From: Pisolithus tinctorius | Lineage: Eukaryota > Basidiomycota > Agaricomycetes > Boletales > Pisolithaceae | Reading direction: 5' to 3' | DNA length: 64,000 nt | Assembly: GCA_024663395.1 (NCBI GenBank) | Contig: JANFAH010000042.1 | Span: 124,001-188,000 of the forward strand | Part shown: positions 22,795-35,000 of the stretch, in pieces | Layout of the letters: the number at the start of each line of letters is the position of its first letter | How positions within the stretch are numbered: the stretch's first letter is position 1 | Notes under the pieces: model-generated | Seen by the model: the letters and a program-made list of their open reading frames with translations, nothing else | What the model was told of the DNA's origin: nothing | Database searches by the model: none | Program-made: the position numbers and the translations under genes

Positions 22795-22900
22795 TAGCCA
22801 GTATATATAGCATGCTGTGTGAGAAAGGTATTTCTTTCCTCTTTCCCTCCCTTCATTTTCTTTCTTCCAATCTCTCCTATCACCATCATCACACAGTAGC
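22795..22900 (+). promoter_or_regulatory. TATA box and CT-rich leader of a zinc-finger gene
   Basis: TATATATAG at 22802-22810, followed by a CT-rich stretch (TTTCCTCTTTCCCTCCC, 22835-22852) and CAGTAGC just before ATG at 22901. TATA plus a pyrimidine-rich leader about 100 bp ahead of the start is a common fungal core-promoter layout. Confidence 0.55.
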
Positions 22901-23067
22901 ATGGCTTACACCTGCAGCACCTGTGGAGCAGAGTTTGACAACAAAAATCTACACAACACTCACAACAAAAAAATGTGTCAGAGTATCAACCTTTACTGCA
23001 CCTGATGGACAGCAGGTTACAGTGCACAGGACGGGCAGTCTATTCTCATGCTACTGTTCTGAGCCAT
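22901..23067 (+). pseudogene. N-terminal fragment of a C2H2/C2HC zinc-finger protein
   Basis: ATG at 22901 opens MAYTCSTCGAEFDNKN, then LHNTHNKKMCQS: two cysteines (C-x2-C), two histidines and another cysteine with zinc-finger spacing. After a frameshift near 22978 the protein continues STFTAPDGQQVTVHR and GSLFSCYCSEP to 23067, where a family-B repeat cuts it off. A short zinc finger followed by a DG-V-R and C-x-C motif resembles the starts of a group of basidiomycete proteins that go on to helicase-like domains, but that part is not present here. Position directly behind a TATA box and CT leader supports the start. Confidence 0.5.
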
Positions 23068-23478
23068 TGTGATCAAGTGTGGAAAGCTGGTATAAACCAA
23101 ACAAATCCAACACAAAAGACAAATAAGAGTGAGTGGTGGTTTGCCTCTGTGGAACCTGGAGTGCAGAAAAACCTAAATGTGTGGGGGGGGTGGGTACTTC
23201 AAGTGGAGGGTGCTCCTGGCACAAGTCATTGATGAGTTATGCAGGAGAAGACAAGCAAGTGATGACTGGATGGAGGATGCTGAACAGAGTGAAGGTGTTC
23301 AGCCAAAGGACTTCTAGAATGATGGACTTTGATAAAATGTGCTCCTGGCACAAGTTGTTGACAAGTTATGCAGGAGTGGAGGAATGACTAAGCAAGGACT
23401 GCTGACTAAGCATGGGGTGGACTGCAGATGATGAAGGATGGCAGATAGACTCTTCCAAATGAGCCTCAACTACCAAGT
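23068..23478 (-). mobile_element. Family B fragment (terminal 410 bp)
   Basis: From TGTGATCAAGTGTGG to CCTCAACTACCAA it follows the B2/B4 subfamily. It is interrupted by the foldback element at 23479 and does not resume behind it. Confidence 0.7.
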
Positions 23479-24328
23479 ATAACATGCTCTCAGAACCATC
23501 AGTCCCTTAAAAAACCTGCTGTCAGTCATTCCCTGGACTGTTTCCCCCCCTGTGCCTGATGTGTTCTGGGACTAATCAGTACTTGGAAGGCTGAAATGTT
23601 ATGGAGGTCAATCTGGCACTTCAGCACATGGTTGGGGGGTGTTGTCACCCCCCAACCTCCATACCACCATCCCTGTGCCAGAAATGCATTGGTTGAGAGG
23701 GGGCTAGTCTGTCCACCATGTGCTGAAGTGCCAGATTGACCTCCATAACATTTTCAGCCTTCCAAGTACTGATTAATCCCAGAAACACATCAGGCACAGG
23801 GGGGGAAACAGTCCAGGGAATGACTGACAGCAGGTTTTTAAGGGACTGATGGTTCTGAGAGCATGTTATACTGATGGTACTGTGGTGGCCACCAGTATTT
23901 GATAAGAATTCCTTCAGAAATGACCATGTGAGCTAGAGAGATGATTTCATGAGTTGTGGAAAAGAGGAGGGTTAATGGTACAAGTCCAATGTTTGTCAGT
24001 GTTTACATGCTGACAAATCATCTGGAAGATCATGTAGTTTATTATGTAATCATATTTTCCCATCCTTCATGCCCTTAATCCCATCAAATGGTCACTTTTC
24101 ACTTTTTCACCAGTCAGGGACAAAAGCATTGCAATGCACTTTTCAGAAAGAATAGGGTGTATCTTGGCATGTATTGCATTGTTTGGACTGAACCTTAGTT
24201 CTCTGGAAAGCTTAGAGTCACCCCCCTTCCAATGGTATAGGTATCATGATCATCTGTGCAGAATAGCCCAAGCTACATCAGCAGCAACTCACACCTCACA
24301 AACATTGCAACACTTTTGTCCCTCACTG
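23479..24328. mobile_element. Foldback element FB1 with TA-type end
   Basis: A long hairpin: 23479-23635 (GTATAACATGCTCTCAGAACC ... CTGGCACTTCAGCACATGG) pairs almost base for base with 23715-23873 (CCATGTGCTGAAGTGCCAG ... GGTTCTGAGAGCATGTTATAC). The loop holds an inner palindrome, GGGGGGTGTTGTCACCCCCC. The right arm continues outward to GTCCCTCACTG at 24328, followed by TA. The left arm lacks that outer part. An end CACTG next to TA is as in the Tc1 element at 1987-3591, so this is probably a non-autonomous Tc1/mariner relative. Confidence 0.7.
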
Positions 24329-24420
24329 TAACATCTTTCTTCTCATGTGTCTTGTCCATTCATGTTAGCCATCCCATGTGTATCCTCATGCACCTCAAAT
24401 TTGATTGTCATGTGTCCCAC

Positions 24421-26281
24421 TGTGAGTCAAAGTGTGGACTTGCTAGTATAAACCAAACAAATCCAACACCAAAGACAAATAAAGTGTGAGTGGTGGTTTG
24501 CCTCCACGGAACCTGGAGTGCAGAGAAACCTAAATGTGTGGGGGGGACTTCAAGTAGAGGGCTCCTGGTGCAAGTCATCAACGAGTTACACAGGAGAGGA
24601 TGAAAGAATGCTGATTGAGAAGGGGATGCTGAACAGAGCAGGGGTGTTCAGCTGAAAGGACTTGGGATGATGGACTTTGATAAGACATGCTTCTGGTGCA
24701 AGTTGATGACGAGTTACGCAGGAGTTGGATGGATGACTAAGCAAGAGTGCTGACTAAGTGTGGATAAGACTGCAGATGATGGATGGAGGCAGATAGACCC
24801 CTTTGTGGAGCCTCGAGTACCAATGATATGAATGGAGACAGATAGACTCTTCCAAATGAGCCTCAACTGTCCAACAATGAGTTATGCACTGAAGAACTGA
24901 CTGACTGCTGAGTGAATGGCTTCTGATTGCTTCTTTTTGGTAGTTAAGTACATGGGGGTTTATATACTATGGGGGAGCACAGCTTGTGACAAACAAGGCA
25001 CAAACACTGGTAAGTAATGAGTAAGGACTGAGTAATCATGATGAGTAGCAAGAAATGAAAAGTAAGCAAGCAAAGAAGATTGGTAAGTATTGGCAATGAA
25101 CAAGTCAAGGATAGTCAAATATCACAAAATGAGTCAAATAGAATCAGAAACTGAGTAAGTGCACTGATATCACATTAGGGGGTGGCGATGCAAGTTAGAT
25201 CTCAGTGGAGACATCTCCAGATCCAAAGACAGCATGACAGATGGATGGTGTTTCCAGATAGGGAAGTATTAATTCCAGAATTGAAGGGCATGAGTCAGGC
25301 ATCGAAGGGGGCTAGGGCATTGGGGGTGTGTGGGCAATGGGAAGCATACATGATCGCATCTCCCACCCTTCCATCCTCTCAGAGAAGTTAACAAAAACTT
25401 CATGAACAGGGCTCTGATGGAGGAGGAGGAGAAGGGGGGACATCTTCTGCTGGATCTTGCAGTAGGAAGGCAAGATGCATGTCATACTCGTCATGAATGC
25501 GATCAGGGAGGCTGGAGAACAGTAGACTATGCTGCAGCTGTCGCAATGTAGGAAGAATGATGGACAAGACTGGAATAAAGACAGTGCAGGGAGCAGGGAG
25601 GAACGATCCATATGCTTCATCAACCGGGGGGACTGAAATGACCATGTAAGACCTTTCTAACCAAGTGACAGACCTGAGGTGACCAAAGAATGTCCTTCTG
25701 GAAGTCATACTGACAAGGAGAACATGCTGACCAAGCTGCATAGGATGAGATGGGGCTGACAATGACAGGATGAACCAGGGGCTTCAGGACAGAAGCTGGT
25801 GGGAATGCCTGGCAGATATACATAGCCACTGTCTCTGGCAAATGAGACAAGCAAGACAATCAATGAAGAGGTGGCCATGATTGATGGACTTAGCAAAATG
25901 AGCATCTGATGGATGGAGTGCTGTAGAAACGTGCAGGGTGTGAGGATCCTCTCCAAATTTGGAAGGAAGAATTGTGGGGCTGAGCACTTTAAGTGAGTGT
26001 GGGAACAGAGTCGATATCTTTGGAAATGGTGGAGATACAACGAAAACCGGAATGCCATACATGGGCACTAAGAACCTTTAATGTGTGCTTAACTCGCTTC
26101 CTCTTTTCTCTTTAGCACTGACGACTTGTTCTTGTGCGAAGGATGACTGTTAATGTCCAACAGTCTTTCTATGCATGAGGCCTTTAGTCTTCATCTGCAT
26201 GCCTGGGCATTGTGCACAACTCGTCGACAAGTTAGGCAGAGTCAGCTGTAACCATGTCCACAACACCTTTGGTGTGTGACA
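24421..26281 (-). mobile_element. Family B repeat, copy B4, complete with target duplication
   Basis: 1861 bp. Plus-strand ends TGTGAGTCAAAGTGTGG (24421) and CTTTGGTGTGTGACA (26281), with CCAC directly outside both (24417-24420 and 26282-26285). The TATA box is near 24960, with the motif array at 25010-25110. The conserved frame lies at 25312-26068 on the minus strand in three pieces, with single-base shifts. It keeps many more CG sites than copy B2 (CATCAACGAGTTAC, GATGACGAGTTACGCAGG), so it is younger. Confidence 0.85.
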
Positions 26282-26545
26282 CCACTTGTCCTCCATTCCT
26301 CAGCTGTCTGCTTAAATTCAATGTGCCACCCTCATTGCCATGCTAACTCTTCTAGGTCCCTCACTGCTCCCTCCCCTGTTTTACATGCCCTGCTCTAAGC
26401 CTACTAAAACCCTCTCCCCATCCCCCCCCTCAACCTATCCTTGCTTTCTCTCCTTCATTTCTCCACTGACTCCTCACCTCTGACAGTCATCTGTATCTTC
26501 TTGCATCTCCTCTTCTCAATCTTGCTCACCTTCTTCAATACCAGG

Positions 26546-29500
26546 ATGTCTGACACCAATCTTGACAATGTCTCTGTCACTGACTCCATCAGGTATGCCT
26601 GTGCTGTCATGTGTGTAGAGCTCCCATCAGACTCACCTGTCCCCCCTTGCTTCAGCAATTGCTCTGCCTCTGATGATGAACCCATTGTTGACAAAGGCCA
26701 GCATGATGCCCCTTTTGACATTGCCAAGGTCCCTTGACAGCTTGCAACTGGTGATCCTCATGCACCAGTTGACATCCACCTTGCACTTTACCCTCACCAT
26801 GCTCCAGCTGACTCTGAGCATGTCTGCCTGTTCAATGCCCATCACCTCAAGCATGTCTCCTTGAGGACCTTGTCTAACCTCCATGACAACAGATGAGCCA
26901 TGCCAGCAATCTCTTTGCTGTCCAATCACCTTCACATCAAGATTGACTACCACTATCATGTTGACACTGATAGCCCTGACCTCATCCCTCACCTCAGCCC
27001 TCACTACCTGGACTATGTGTTGTATGTCAGGTCCTGTCATGGCCTCAATGCCATACTTCCCGACATCACTGCTGATCATAACTGGACTACAAAACTTCAA
27101 CTTACCATGACCTTCCATCTGTGGCCTGACAATGCTGCCTCTGGCATGCCTGGGTTGCCACTGCCCCTTGATCTTGGAAGCTAGACAGGTTTCTCACTGG
27201 CAACATGCCACTCACAGTCTCACTTCATTATGGACAAAACCAGCCACTCATGGTGTCCCAATCCATGGATCTCAAGTGTATGAACTGGAACCATGACTGA
27301 AACTATGTCCACATCTGCCAGGTCTCATTCTCCTTGGCTACCCACATCAGGCATGTCCATTTGTCCTCACTTGCATCCCTCATCCCTTTGACTCCTTTGC
27401 CTGTAGCTACCTTGCTGCCAAGTGCTGGACTGATGTCACTCCACACATGATCATGGAGAAACACCCCATCCTGTATGACAAGTCTGATGATGATCCATCT
27501 TGTCTTCCTGTTGATCTGGAAGAACTCCTGCTGCTGGATGAACATGGCTTTGAAATAAATGTCTACAATGAAGATGGCTTTTGGGTCCCCAGAAGGAGTC
27601 CAGCCATATACCAGGCCTGTGGTGCCCTGCTGGACTTGAAGCAGGTACATGAGCTGTTCCAAGGAAATGAAGATGCCTATGGCCATGTCAACAATGAATC
27701 ACCATACATGGTGTACCCACTGGCATTCACAAGGGATTTGGGCAACATCAAGGCTGCAGGTCTCATGCCTGCTTTCAGTCAGAGACTCAAGCATATCAAC
27801 CACACAATCCAAGATCCCAATGGAGATGCAGACCTCGACATTGGCAATGGAGACAATGGGATGCCGGATGCTCATATGTCTCCTGCTATCATCAGAATGT
27901 CATCTCAGATCTATAATTCTTTGTCACATTGTGGTTTGAACAGAGGCTAAATTCCATGTTGTGCAGAGAGGGATGGTCACCAGTGCATTCTCTGGTACCA
28001 GTATGAAAACAAGAACAGCCCAGTGACAGTGGCAGAAATGCATTCAATTCTGTGAACAGGGACTACCCCATGACAGGTTCAGCCAGAAGGTATTGGGTGA
28101 TTGGCAACCACAGACCCTTTGATTTGAAAATACATATACCTTGGACATTTTGTGACTACATCCAGACCTTTGCAATGGCTTGTATGTAAGTACCTGCTGT
28201 GTCATCCATGTGCTCCACCTGCTCATATGTGGTGCACTACCAGAATGATATATGACTGAGTCATCTGCCAGTTGCTCAAAGCATGGAGTTACCCTAGCAT
28301 TCTGAACCCGATCAAGGATGTGCTGGTTGTCTTCAGACCCAATGTAAGATGTCCCATGGCTCCATAGTCTTGTGGATCTGTCCTGATGGCATCATCATAG
28401 GTGATACCAGAGCTCTTCAAATGCATCACCTTTGCAGGCTAAATAGACCCCCTTTCCAGGCCAACCTGGGCTTTCCCCAGGCTAAATAGACCTTGTGTTG
28501 GTTTTGGTCAGTTTTCACCACTGAACCACACTGTGACTCACACCAACATAACACAATTACTAGAATATCTGTCCACAGTTATCAAGTATGTATAACATAT
28601 GCCATGTATGATTGCCCACTGACTTTTCTTTAGGTATCAAATCCTTAACTCTGCTGCTTTGGTGCCTCTTCCCAACTTTAATGTGCTGTCACAACCCCAT
28701 TATGACCATGCCCTGGGATTAAAGCCTCAAGAATACAGGCATGATTGCAATTGGTGAGTTTTACCTACAATCATACTCCATAAATTCTGTACATCAATAA
28801 ATCTATTTGATTCATATTCATCCTCTGAAGTGCTGCCACAGAAGAGAATGGTATCACATGAGGCCAGAGAAATGTTTCTTGGAAGTCATTGCTTGATCTG
28901 CTGTATGTTCACCAGTATGCCATCACTGATTGGGCTGCTGGAGTCCCTGCTGTTGGTCCAGATTTCAATGTCAAACACCTTAATGCTGATGAACTTCATG
29001 CTCTGACTGTTCCTTTCCTGAAAGAGTTGATGGGTGCAGATTACCATGCTGAGGCTCCACTATATGACAAAGAAGACCAAGCTGAATACCTTGTCCCTTT
29101 GCCAAATTCATCATTTTACCTAAGAAGTGGACTGATGGTGAGTTGTTGACATGAAATGGTTGCCCCCACTGACATGAATAATCCAGATCAGATTGAGCTA
29201 TTTCACCACAGTGATGCAAGGATGTGTGACATCCCACTTGTGGTGAACACATTGAACCAGCACCTCCATGTTCTTTCTGATTCAGATGCATTCATTAAGG
29301 CCCTCCCTAAAGGTGACAAGTTTAAGGAGAGAAGTGCCCCTTCATCTTTCCCTGACTAAACCTGTTCAAGGACAAGTGCCATCCAACAGATGTCACCCCT
29401 TGCCAGCAGCATCCAACACCCACTGTATGACTGTGCCTTCTGTTTCCCCAGCTTATAGATCACCCCAGCCACCTGTGCAGTGCCATGTGTCTCCCTCAAC

Positions 29501-29930
29501 ATCCACCACACCTGATGACAGCAATCACCATCCCACACATGTCACCCCTCCTACAGGATCACACCACCTGAGGCAAGGGCAATTGCCATCCTATGGACAT
29601 TGTTCCACTCAACCAGCATCCCACCACTCCCCTCTCCTCCTTCATCCCCTGTCAAGGAGTCACTGCAGTCATCTCCACAAGGTCCATCATTGCATGGTGA
29701 TCATCACACATATCTTGCTCCAGCAGCTGCATATCATCATCACCCCCCTTCTGATAACTACTCTCTGATCCATGTCCTCACCACTGCCCTCAGCATGAGT
29801 CACGCAAGTGCCATAGAGGATATCAGGAAAACAAGAGTGATCATGGTGGTCCTTCACAACAGGGAAGAACTCACCAAAGGTATGTTGCTGGGTAGCCTAC
29901 ATGTACAATGAGACTAACATGCTCAGTGTG
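26546..29930 (+). pseudogene. Decayed multi-exon gene of unknown family
   Basis: CT-rich leader (26400-26470), then ATG at 26546 (MSDTNLDNVSVTDSIRY). The frame continues past two in-frame TGA codons (26735-26737 and near 26892), each where CGA would be expected, into PAISLLSNHLHIKIDYHYH and LHPWPDN-like sequence (to 27184). Further exons: FDSFACSYLAAKCWTDV ... MIMEKHPILYDKSDDD (27380-27950, long and open), DWAAGVPAVGPDFNVKHLN (28889-29149), DARMCDIPLVVNTLNQHL (29160-29359), and a Pro/Ser/His-rich tail to about 29900. A family-B fragment interrupts it at 28487-28542. The exon style is that of a real gene that has been silenced and mutated. I do not recognise the product. Confidence 0.5.
28487..28542 (+). 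mobile_element. Family B terminal scrap
   Basis: CTTGTGTTGGTTTTGGTCAG through CCACACTGTGACTCACA equals the last 56 bp of the family-B sense strand. Confidence 0.6.
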
Positions 29931-30214
29931 GTTGAATACATTTATCAAAGCCCTCCCCACAAGAGACATTGTCTTCATGACTCTGATGACTCTGATGGAT
30001 ATTCCTATCACACCCATGATTGACATGCCCACTACTAGGTATGTTTTCATCTCCATCAATCCCTTGCTACTGGCTCATGTACACACCAGTTCAACATGTT
30101 TGCATTGTTAGCATGTAACTATGATACCCTGTGACTGTGTCATCTTCCCCCTGCATATCCCACCTTTGTGTAATGTCTGCCATCATTCATTTCATCCATT
30201 ATTCACCACAGTCT

Positions 30215-30745
30215 TTTTGGTACCTTGGCTTTGCAAACTTCTACAGATGATTCATTAATAACTACTCTGACATCATCATTCTGCTCACTTGCCTCACATG
30301 AAAGGGTGCTCCTTGGAACTTTTCCAAGGAGTGTCACTCCACTTTCCTCCACCTGAAGGATGCCTTCAGCCCAGCTCCTATTCTCACTCACTGGGTTCCT
30401 GACACTCCACTTACAGTGGAAAGAAACACCTCCAACTATGCCATTGCTGGCATTTTGTCACTCACCTGCTCCAATGGTGAACTCTGGCCAGTCACTTTCT
30501 TCTCCTGCACCATGACTGTGCCAGAACTCAACTATGATACCCATGACAAGGAGCTGTTGGCTATCTTCAAGGCCTTCTGCCATTGGCAGCATTACATAGA
30601 AGGTTCTGCCTTACCTGTGATGTGGTGATGGACCACAAAAACCTTGAGTACTTTTCCATGTCTAAGGTTCTCACTTGTTGACAGGCCCACTGGTCAGAGT
30701 ACCATTCACAGTTTAACCTTTCCATCCACTTCTGACCTGGTCTAA
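30215..30745 (+). pseudogene. Ty3/gypsy RT-RNase H fragment
   Basis: Plus-strand frame with GAPWNFSKECHSTFLHLKDA (RT connection), NTSNYAIAGILSLTC, then the RNase H block LNYDTHDKELLAIFKAFCHW (30523-30582), and, after a frameshift near 30620, DHKNLEYFSMSKVLT. It is the same stretch as 6752-7062 plus 7763-7900 on the other strand, with diverged sequence, so it is a separate gypsy copy. It is cut on the right by a family-B fragment. Confidence 0.85.
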
Positions 30746-30749
30746 CCAT

Positions 30750-31163
30750 CCCCATTCATCATCCTAGGTAGTTGAGGCTCCATCAAGGGTCTATCTACCT
30801 TCATTCATTATCTGAAGTATCATCTGTGCTTTGTCAGCACACCTGCTTAGTCATCCATCTGCTCCTGTGTAACTTGACATCAACTTGCACCAGGAGCATG
30901 TTTTATTGAGGTCCATCATTCCAGAGGTCCTTTTGGCTGAACACCTTCACTCTGTTTAGCATCCCCTCTCCAGTCATCACTTGCTTGTCTACTCCTGCAT
31001 AACTTGTTGATGACTTGTGCCAGGAGCACCTGCCATTGAACTCTCCCCCATATTAGATTCTTCTGTGCTCCAGGTTCTGCAGAGGCAAACCACCACTTGC
31101 TTCTATTTGTCTTTTGTGTTGGATTTGGTTGGATTTCACCACCTTTCCTCACTTTGACTCACA
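30750..31163 (+). mobile_element. Family B fragment (terminal 414 bp)
   Basis: From GTAGTTGAGGCTCCATCAAG to CTTTGACTCACA (31163), in sense orientation. It is the R-U5 part of the repeat and abuts the gypsy RNase H fragment. Confidence 0.7.
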
Positions 31164-31960
31164 CCAGGAGATTGTCCAGGCCCCTACCCCATTTAGATTA
31201 ATTAGTGATGTCATGACCATGTCTAAGCAACTTCTTGATCGCCATCTTATCAGAAGCATTATCTGAAGTTCACTATGCCCTAATAAGGCTAGTGTTCTAT
31301 GTCCTGTTGTTCTCAAGGAACTAACATGTCATGAGATAAGGTATCCATTCTGTCAGAACAAAGGGATTACCAGTTTAGGAGGTATTATTGTTCTCTAAGT
31401 ATAGGTTTCAATCATGAGGCATGTGTGTAGTGCCTTGGCCTTCCTGCTCCACAGGCATGAGGTGGGGAGATGCTTGCCATGTAGTAGTGACCTAGAATGG
31501 AAGCACTAACTATTGCCCATTATCATGTAATCCACATTGTTGTCCTGCTCAAGGCAGATACTTCTCATGTCTACAATGCCTCCATATATAAAGACAAAGA
31601 AAAGCACTGATGAGACTTCAAGTTGAAAGCACTGTGGTTGACCCCACAAAGGTCACCACACTTTGCCCCTTGTCTTTTCCTCATCAGATCTAACCTGGCT
31701 AACAGCCACTCACCACCTTGCTCTGCTCAGTGGTTCACATCCCCCCTAACCTAACTGTAGCAAAAGGTGTAATCCAGGGCATCTCAATTTCAAACTCCAC
31801 TTGAATGAATCACTTGATGGTAAGTTGAATGGAGGCTGTGGCTGTGTCATCAGTTTGCTATGCATTAGGCTATTTTTGTAGCTAATTGTTTTAGACATGT
31901 GGATTTGAGTCATGATGTCATTGTGTAAATATTTGTACATATTGACAAACATTTTTCAAT
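31164..31960. other. No gene; region ahead of a TATA box
   Basis: No domain in any frame. A/T content rises towards the TATA box at 31976, consistent with a promoter region. Confidence 0.4.
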
Positions 31961-31975
31961 ATTTGTGACATTGGG

Positions 31976-32064
31976 TATATATACTGCCATAACTGCTTAC
32001 CCTTTGAACCCATACAACCACCTTCCAAATTTAGTTACAACCAAACTTTGACAAATAAACAATA
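31976..32064 (+). promoter_or_regulatory. TATA box and leader of the first ParB-like gene
   Basis: TATATATAC at 31976-31984, 81 bp before the first ATG at 32065 in the context CAATAATGAG. The next exons of the gene follow at once, so this is its likely core promoter. Confidence 0.55.
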
Positions 32065-35000
32065 ATGAGTACAAACACAGCTGTAGGTGCCTGGAGTGAT
32101 TTTGAATTAAATGTAATTAATTCATCAATTTCTTATTCTAGGCTTGCACACCAAAAGTAAGTTTTCCACAAATTTTCAACAAGTCCCTCTGTTGCAAGAG
32201 ATCAACTTGCTTCTTTTCAAATTATTTTCATAATTTTAGTATACATGTATCCTAAATTTGCACCTTTGTTCAACCAAGGTTACAAAAGAAGTGGCTGCAA
32301 CAAGGGAGATGGATGAGATTGATGAGCTGTTGAACAATGTTTGAATTGAGTGGGGGCTGATGTGTGTTGCCACAAGTGATGACTTGGGCCATGGGCCTCA
32401 ATTGAAATGTCAAGTGTTCAACCCCCAGCCATTGCAACATTTGTTGGTGAGGAAGATGATGAACAATGCCAATACAGATGGACTTCAAAACCATATGATG
32501 GGTGAAGCCATTCAAGTTTGGCATTGACTGATCATTCATTGCAGGTGGGCTGGAGACTGCTGCCCAACTCACTCCCTACAAAAACTTCATTCAATGGAGT
32601 GGCAAAGTGACAGGACCAGGGGCAGAAATGTTCCTTATCAATGGCAATCACCATGTCACACTCATTCAAACTTTGTCTGAAAAGGACATTGTTCACTGCC
32701 AAGATGTGATTGCAATGATTCATGAGGGGCAGAATGAAAGGCAGAAAGGCAATGCTGCAAAGGAATTGGACAAGATCAATGAGAAATTGAGTCAGAAAGC
32801 CATGTGGCTTGTTAAATTCTTGATCTCAGTAAGTCCTAAAAATATTTAATATTAGTATACATGTATACTAATTTTGTGAAGACCTCATTCACCAGTCACC
32901 ACAGGAATCAGTTATCCTTTTTTCATCTCTCAGCAAACCTGACTATGCCCTGAAAAGGTGGACACTGACACAGAAAAATTGAAGAATCTCCTCCACCTTC
33001 TGTGTGGAAAATCTGATGTTGAAGTAAACATGGTGTACAACACAGATTGCACATTCCTGGTCAGATTCAAAGGAGGCAAACTCTGTCTACCCTGCATTCA
33101 TTATCTCTCACTGAGAGTTGGTGAAGTTCTTTGCTCAAGTCTTTGCTTACACATCCCTGGAAAGCTTGAAACTTTGACAGTTTCACTTATATATTACAAT
33201 TTAAATCCACACCTCACAGGTGTAAGTAAATTTAATTAATTAATAATTTTAGGATACATCTAAATTCCTTCACCATTGCAGCTCTTCCTGGCAATATTCA
33301 AACCCATGCTGTCAGTACTAGACTTTCTTGCCTCCCCCATTCAAATGGAGGACTGGCAGACTGCTTGTCCTCAAATTTTGGGTTGCCATGTGCCCAATCA
33401 TGGATTGGCTGAAGAAGATTGCATCTGTCTGCTGAAGCAGATTCATGCCAAGGTTGGTGGAATGTTCAAAAACCCATCTCAGCCACCAATGACCACAGTG
33501 TTGGAGACATTTGGAGTTGATTCCCTCCTGGGAAAGTGGAACACCATTTTTTCTGAAAAATTGTCAGCAACAATGCACCTCTTTGGCACAATCACTCAAC
33601 ACAAGAATTGCTGGACATGTCACTTCCCTTGATTTCACCAACTGATGTCACTTGGCCTGTTTTGGACAATCTCATTGTCAAGTTACAGTGGATTCAGCAT
33701 GGCTTCCACCCAGTCCAAGAACCAAGGGTGCATCTTGGACACTCCATACCCCCTGTTTACAGAACTTAGCATGATTGTGATCATGGGAAATTGGAACACT
33801 TCCAAGATCACAGTGTGCAAATGGGACAACTTCAGCAATGACATCAATTATGGTCCAGCCCTTGCAGAGGTGAGTCAAAATTGTATTATTTTAGTATACA
33901 TGTATACTAAAATATTCAATATAGGTGGCAGATTGGTTATTTCCACTCTGCCAGTATCCCATCACAGGTCAGCATGGAGCAAATTGAGCATGGACATGCA
34001 TCATAAGTGGAGTTATGGCATTTTTGAAAACCCATCTGGACATCAAGGGCATTGTGAAGCAACAAAAACTGTGTCAATGAGGTATTACTATGTCATTGTT
34101 CAGTGTACTTTATATTCATCAAACCACAGCTTATCACAATGCTTTTTCACCACTGCCAAGTTGCCCTTACACAAGTGAGGGTTGGGTTAGCAAAGTTGTT
34201 CACCAATGACTGGGAGAAAAAGCAGAAGGACCAAATCAAGCCACTCTTTGATGCCATTGGTGATGTCAAATGGCTGGACACCTTCCAGACCTTCTTGAAG
34301 GCCTATCATGTTGAACTTGATGGTACTAAGCCATCATTGGCCCAACCCAAAGTGAGCATTGCTGCACTCAATGCAGGTCTTGATGGATGTGTTTCAGAAG
34401 AGAGGAAACTTCTGCAAAGTTCATGATATCCTCCATTTCACCCCTTTCCCTAGGAGCAACTCATTCCTAACAAACATTCTCAAACATTCATCACTGACAT
34501 GCTTCTTGAGGTTAACCACTTAACTGAGCAGGAGAAGTTACTTCAAATCCCTACAATCTGGGACCTGCACCAAAGTGTGCTTGATTTACTCCAAGGTTTT
34601 GGTCCACATGCAAAGTCTCAAGCCCCCTGGCTGTATTGGGATGGCATGGAGAGTCAACCCACCCTGTCTCCTACAAATCCACTATTGGCACTGATGCCCA
34701 AGGAGTACACCAGTGAATCATTGGGGACAGCAGTGGAACAGGCTGCAAGTGCACCACATATCACAGCCCAAAATGTTAATGCCATGCAGAAGATTGTCAA
34801 GCTAATATCTGGGCCAACACTGGGGTTGTGTAATGGTGGAAAGCACTGCCAAGCTGACCCTGATCTGAAAATGCCCTTGGAGAATTTTTTGATGGTATTT
34901 GGTTTATTTCTGAAATTTAAGATACATGTATACTAAAATTATTATTTAGAGTCTTGCAGCAGTAACAGTCAAAAAGACCATGCACTTGCAAGAGCCTACT

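Noticed and set aside
26633..27118. Minus-strand open frame of 161 codons
   Set aside because: It is the shadow of the plus-strand gene starting at 26546, whose exons read coherently except at CGA-to-TGA sites.
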